Source: Halichondria panicea (Eukaryota > Porifera > Demospongiae > Suberitida > Halichondriidae). From it: 64,000 nucleotides of DNA. The stretch spans positions 744,001 to 808,000 of the forward strand of contig NC_087381.1 of assembly GCF_963675165.1 (NCBI RefSeq), given 5' to 3'. The notes below the pieces were generated by a model. The model ran no database searches, was not told where the DNA came from, and saw nothing but the letters and a program-made list of their open reading frames with translations. Both the position numbers and the translations under genes were made by a program. This document shows positions 61,501-64,000 of this stretch, piece after piece (within the stretch, counting starts at the first letter, position 1; each line of letters begins with the position of its first letter).

Positions 61501-64000
61501 CATGCAAAGTGTCCGGAATAATTAGAACAAGCAAGCAGCTGCATGCGAGCTAGCTAAGTTTAATAGAACAGTGTACGACTGAATAGTTGCACTAGCTATC
61601 TAAAACTAGCTCTCAAAGCTATCTAACTGCAGCACTCTAAGTCTTACTTGCCGTCTATGAATGAAACTCAACTTTTCAAGGGTATTGTCCGGATATTTAG
61701 AACAAATGTAATATTAAAGCACTGGAGAGTCCGTTGTATTAGAACAACGAAAATTTCCCAAAAGAGTGTCTGGAGTAATTAGAAGTGTCCGATAAATTAG
61801 AAGATATACGGTATATCCACGAATTTAATATGCTGCAAAAAAGGCTGCTTGTTCCGCGAAAACCTTTCTAACGGTCTTTTTGCGAAAGTTTTTATACTCT
61901 TTATATATAATACATATATAATTATATAGAGTAACCCTTTTTAACTCACTTGTAATATTTAAATGGTGCATGTGTATAGAATAGTGACCTATAGTAATAA
62001 TTTATACCGTATAGCAGGTAATTTTTGTGGGGTAAAAAATTCGTTTATCTGGAAAATGGTGGTTTTCGTGAGTAAAAATTTCGGTTAGTCTCTCTCGTTG
62101 CCTGCCTGTCCTTTCCCCACTGAAATTGAATACACCTTCAACGCACATACTTGCTTACAAATCTCATCTGCAATTAGGGTAATACATGTGTACATTTTGG
62201 TTTGAAACTCACCATGTTCATCAACTTCCTTCAACACAGAAGAAATCCCTTTTGCACTGCATTTGTACGTTCCGGTAAGCCACACCTACGTTAAAATTTT
62301 GTGGAGGTCAGCTTGCCCACGAAAATAACGAATTTTTTACCCAACAAAAATTACCCGCTATATACGGTAGTGGTTAATTGTGCAAGCATGTTACGTTGCA
62401 TGTGTCATCCATTTTCTCTACACTGCATGTAGAGGGTTCCGTGCGACTAAGGTCTAATGGAGGGCTGGGATCAACTGGTCAGAACGTATCTACTGGTCTA
62501 CTGGAGGTGTACGCTGGGGGTGTGTGGGGGACCGTGTGTAATCACCTGTTTAACCAGACGTCAGCTGACCTTGCCTGTCGTCAACTGGGATATTTATTTT
62601 CAAACAGCTTTGGAAATGTTACATCGTAAGTTACGTATGTGTACGGTACTAATTACTAGCATGTATGCATACAGTCGTATAGGTTTATAAGTTACTCTGT
62701 GAGCAGCCACTTTTTTCCACTTATAAAGAAAGAAAGAGGCTGTCCTTTAGTGGGAGATTAAATATCACCACAATATTGGTGCCATATTAGAAAGGTCCTT
62801 TACTGGTAGGAAATTATATGACCGAAGATTTACTATGATATAAAGCTGTTCTCAAATCAAGTATGCTTGCTTAAGTAGAATTGGGTCGAAAGCAGCAAAA
62901 AGCCCCTCTGCAATTGGACTTCCCTACAAAATGTTTTTGGCACTTGCATGCTCTAATATTTTTCCTGCAGATCCAGCAGCAGCCTGCCGATTCTATTGGA
63001 CGATGTACAGTGCACAGCAAGTGACGAGTATCTCCTCCTCTGTAGTCACAATGATATCGGGTCACATAACTGCAGTCACTCAGAGGACTTGGAGTTGTCC
63101 TGTTCCTCTGAAGCTAGTGATTCAGTATCTAACAGTGAGTCACCATTCAGCTAGGGGTACATCGAAAACCAGTTCCTTTCTTTTGGGAAAGGGAATGTTA
63201 AGCTATTTATCACGGAGTTGTCCCAGCGGAATGCAATCCACAAATTACGTAATGCGTGGGTGGAAAACATTCAGACTCGAGTACAAGCCGCCATAGATGT
63301 GTTTGTAATCGAGGCTGGTAATTGTGTGTGTGCGTGTGTGTGTGTGCGTGCGTGTGTCTGTTCCAGCTGTAACTGCTCAACGATTGCAATGCGACGAAAG
63401 CTAACAGTTTCTAGCCACGTTCTCTTGGATTTTGATTCCGTGGATTAGCAAACTAAAGCTTCTTTCTCGAGTTATGGCTAGTTTGACTTACATTGAAGGC
63501 TGTTGCAGAATCTTTCATAGCGTCATCTGTCCGCACAAACTTTCTATTCAACATAATTATGAGTTAGCCTTGCACTAAAGCGCTAGCTTTTTGTTAGCTA
63601 CAATACTCACATTCCCCATGTGTGAGAAAATGATAAGCTAACTTTAATTAATATAAAATTCATTATAGAAACTAATAATTATAACACTCTAATAGTTTTG
63701 AGCGAAAGCAAAAACATGGGGAGAGGCATTAGCACAGCGCCAGCTTGAACACTAGTTATTATAGTATACTGTGACTATATATAACACATAAGTCAATGGC
63801 CTTCATTCTAATCTTCTAATCTTCAATCCAATTCTGCATTTAACTTTCATTGTACTAACAATGTCTTGCCCACCTCCCCAAACACACAATAGTCGGTGTT
63901 ATAGTGGGCGTTTCCACCGCTGTCCCTCTCATTCTTATCATCTTGTTTCTCGGCACCGGCTGGGCTCTGTGCCACTTGTACTACTACAAGAAGACTGGAT
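42818..64000 (+). CDS. SRCR/CCP multidomain transmembrane receptor (3' end outside window)
   Basis: Signal peptide MASALSWLVLAALITLGSS, then SRCR1, a linker, SRCR2-4, CCP1-5, SRCR5-7 and a transmembrane helix (VSTAVPLILIILFLGTGWAL) followed by HLYYYKK. Exons: 42818-42881, 45500-45695, 47194-47366, 48498-48563, 48776-48974, 49324-49472, 49641-49833 (nonsense), 52188-52343 (frameshift), 53106-53301, 54314-54441, 54730-54921, 55205-55396, 56636-56827, 57113-57304, 57594-57785, 58510-58717, 59961-60121, 60320-60512, 61147-61292, 62433-62625, 62971-63134, 63893-64000+. Each SRCR is split over two exons (phases 1-2-1), as in group A SRCR genes; each CCP is one 192-nt exon (phase 1-1) with four Cys and one Trp. 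Sponge SRCR/CCP proteins have been proposed as aggregation-factor receptors; a role in cell recognition or scavenging is inferred. With exons 7 and 8 included, translation stops after residue 289. Without them the frame is open to the window end. A split into two genes is possible but the phases do not call for it. Confidence 0.88.
44139..44679. mobile_element. ggggcgtagccagg-type MITE containing a second MITE
   Basis: The outer ends ccaggggcgtagccaggatt and ctggctacgcccctgg are inverted. The flanking interior has ggggtgctttcac on the left and ggggtgcttgagc on the right. An unrelated element sits at 44338-44483. In receptor intron 1. A partial relative lies at about 46528-46575. Confidence 0.88.
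44338..44483. mobile_element. MITE nested inside 44139-44679
   Basis: The left end taccgtaaaaactcaattta and aagcgacact is mirrored by agtgtcgcctt and aaatcgaggtttacggta. About 146 bp. Confidence 0.87.
45299..45361. repeat. (GT)n microsatellite
   Basis: About 60 nt of GT in receptor intron 1. Confidence 0.95.
45760..45871. mobile_element. Short MITE, cagggctgcat family
   Basis: The left end cagggctgcatctaagattt is mirrored by aatgcagccctg, enclosing G-rich and C-rich tracts. Relatives at 52669-52841 and 58265-58455. Confidence 0.8.
46670..47012. mobile_element. MITE with gccccgtttacacg ends
   Basis: The left end gccccgtttacacgacacct is mirrored by cctcgtgtaaacggggc. The interior is rich in aatccggatt / cccggatt repeats. 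343 bp, in receptor intron 2. Confidence 0.88.
47411..48003. mobile_element. Large palindromic (foldback) element
   Basis: The left arm (47411-47634) and right arm (about 47729-48003) are inverted copies: cgattggaacatttctaaga versus tcttagaaatgttccaatcg, and ccgattacccactataac on the right. The right arm holds an extra small palindrome (ttaatgtgtaggtgaatgac; gataccaatattggtatc). Same family as 15700-16345. In receptor intron 3. Confidence 0.9.
48009..48316. mobile_element. pogo/Tigger-like MITE with TA target duplication
   Basis: The ends cagtagaacctcgattatcc and ggataatcgaggttctactg are inverted, with TA on both sides (48007-48008, 48317-48318). The cagt...cctcgattatccg end is typical of pogo/Tigger-type Tc1/mariner relatives. 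308 bp, no transposase. It abuts the right end of the palindrome. Confidence 0.9.
50139..51518. mobile_element. 1.38-kb element with ~40-bp terminal inverted repeats
   Basis: The left end tatatgtgatagtacttagg and aaaagggcccttaacgcgg is mirrored by cgcgttaagggcccttttcc and taagtactatcacatata. The two short ORFs inside (about 50216-50431 plus, 51323-51511 minus) match no transposase I know. It separates the two exons of the broken SRCR3 module. Confidence 0.88.
51834..51864. mobile_element. Solo end of the taccgtatatcttctaat family
   Basis: gtccgataaattagaaggta followed by tatacggta matches the right end of the complete element at 61413-61813. No partner end is seen nearby. Confidence 0.6.
52669..52841. 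mobile_element. Short MITE, cagggctgcat family (diverged)
   Basis: gggttgcattgaggggaggg on the left, ctggatgcagccctg on the right, enclosing complementary G-rich and C-rich tracts. Confidence 0.65.
53640..53822. mobile_element. Diverged MITE, taccgtattactagaat family
   Basis: Keeps gatcgcaaagggtcaatttt, ctggtttggctt and gcaaaatattctagtata. Left end degraded. In receptor intron 9. Confidence 0.6.
53977..54155. repeat. Dispersed repeat, inverted partner at 63415-63605
   Basis: aatccacgaatcaaaatcca and aatagaaagtttgtgcaaac here correspond, inverted, to tggattttgattccgtgga and gcacaaactttctattcaa there. Both copies lie in introns of the receptor gene. Confidence 0.8.
54730..57785 (+). repeat. 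Tandem array of five CCP/sushi exons (CCP1-5)
   Basis: Five exons of exactly 192 nt at 54730, 55205, 56636, 57113 and 57594. CCP2-5 are nearly identical (ATFSCDTNFDLSGSTTSTCQ), and the intron just before each carries tgtatacagctgcct and cttgttcatgcatag. CCP3-5 are spaced about 480 bp apart, introns included. CCP1 is the most diverged (ATFSCDTNFGWSGSPNSTCV). The intron before CCP3 carries an extra ~950 bp. Confidence 0.95.
58265..58455. mobile_element. Short MITE, caggg(c/t)g(t/c)cat family
   Basis: cagggtgtcatacaggattt on the left mirrors cctgtatgacaccctg on the right, with G-rich and C-rich tracts inside. Just upstream of receptor exon 16. Confidence 0.8.
59385..59824. mobile_element. MITE with ~45-bp near-perfect terminal inverted repeats
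   Basis: agctatatgtgacaggctct continuing to gggaaaaccagactattgga, mirrored by tccaatagtctggttttccc and agagcctgtcacatatagct. 440 bp, in receptor intron 16. Confidence 0.92.
60754..60992. mobile_element. taccgtatagcg-family MITE (gcgaaat subtype)
   Basis: The left end ctaccgtatatatagtgcga mirrors cgaaaatttcgtgctatacg on the right. Interior nearly identical to 20481-20712. In receptor intron 18. Confidence 0.85.
61338..61911. mobile_element. taccgtatagcggg-family MITE interrupted by another element
   Basis: The left part, tatagcgggtataattcaag to gcgaacattta, and the right part, tccacgaatttaatatgc to gcgaaagtttttatac, are the two halves of the 10592-10801 type. They are separated by the complete element at 61413-61813. 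Confidence 0.85.
61413..61813. mobile_element. Nested MITE, taccgtatatcttctaat family (~400 bp)
   Basis: The left end taccgtatatcttctaattt and atcggacag is mirrored by gtgtccgataaattagaaga and tatacggta. The interior repeats gtccgg.ataattagaac motifs. A solo end of the family is at 51834-51864. Confidence 0.9.
62003..62369. mobile_element. taccgtatagcggg-family MITE, long version
   Basis: The left end ataccgtatagcaggtaatt and tgtggggtaaaaaattcg is mirrored by cgaattttttacccaacaaa and attacccgctatatacggta. Interior related, inverted, to 17549-17763. In receptor intron 19. Confidence 0.88.
63415..63605. repeat. Dispersed repeat, inverted partner at 53977-54155
   Basis: See the partner entry. 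This copy is in the intron before the transmembrane exon. Confidence 0.8.

Larger units (their letters stand above)
58510..63134 (+). repeat. Duplicated three-SRCR block, copy B (SRCR5-7), intact
   Basis: Exons 58510-58717, 59961-60121, 60320-60512, 61147-61292, 62433-62625 and 62971-63134 keep the frame throughout. SRCR6 and SRCR7 have the six group A cysteines. SRCR5, like SRCR2, lacks the Cys normally found in WGTVC and its usual partner in the second exon. Confidence 0.92.

Noticed and set aside
42818-64000. Splitting the SRCR/CCP locus into two genes at the nonsense codon
   Set aside because: No second signal peptide or start exon was found between 49833 and 53106, and phases before and after match. 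One gene with a broken cassette fits better.

Overview
This is eukaryotic nuclear DNA from an animal, most likely a sponge (probably a demosponge). I infer this from the gene content: an animal EPG5 orthologue, a membrane receptor mixing SRCR and CCP/sushi modules as described for sponge putative aggregation receptors, and an unusual class A-like GPCR. Genes have many exons with short GT-AG introns, in AT-rich, repeat-dense DNA with long (GT)n/(CA)n tracts. The species cannot be named from sequence alone. Layout, left to right: (1) 1025-5773, plus strand: an 8-exon gene for a 710-residue Ser-rich, basic protein with a C-terminal coiled coil, resembling the CCSER/FAM190 family. (2) 6625-8487, minus strand, convergent with gene 1: a 620-residue seven-transmembrane receptor with one coding exon. 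(3) 8488-13655: intergenic, holding MITE-like elements and microsatellites. (4) 13656-39906, plus strand: a complete EPG5 gene. My hand-built model has 51 exons whose phases all agree, an 8,172-nt CDS and 2,723 codons plus stop. A short antisense ORF for a putative type II membrane coiled-coil protein (32352-32975) lies inside one intron. (5) 39907-42817: intergenic, with two inverted-repeat elements. (6) 42818 to the window end, plus strand: signal peptide, SRCR1, a 66-nt linker exon, SRCR2-4, five CCP modules, SRCR5-7 and a transmembrane helix; the cytoplasmic tail runs off the window. SRCR2-4 and SRCR5-7 are a duplicated three-domain block. The third SRCR module is broken by an in-frame TGA and a 7-nt frameshift, yet removing its two exons together leaves the reading frame intact. 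Introns and spacers carry many non-autonomous elements: a family with ends near taccgtatagcggg, a tgccataacttgaa family, a family with ends near taccgtattactagaat, two cases of one element nested in another, a TA-flanked pogo/Tigger-like MITE, a large foldback element with minisatellite arms, and a ~650-bp unit that ends at the splice acceptors of two EPG5 exons. No transposase or reverse transcriptase was recognised, and no rRNA, tRNA or CRISPR array. The genes are not an operon. EPG5 is an autophagosome tether, the CCSER-like protein is probably cytoskeletal, and the GPCR and SRCR/CCP protein are surface receptors.
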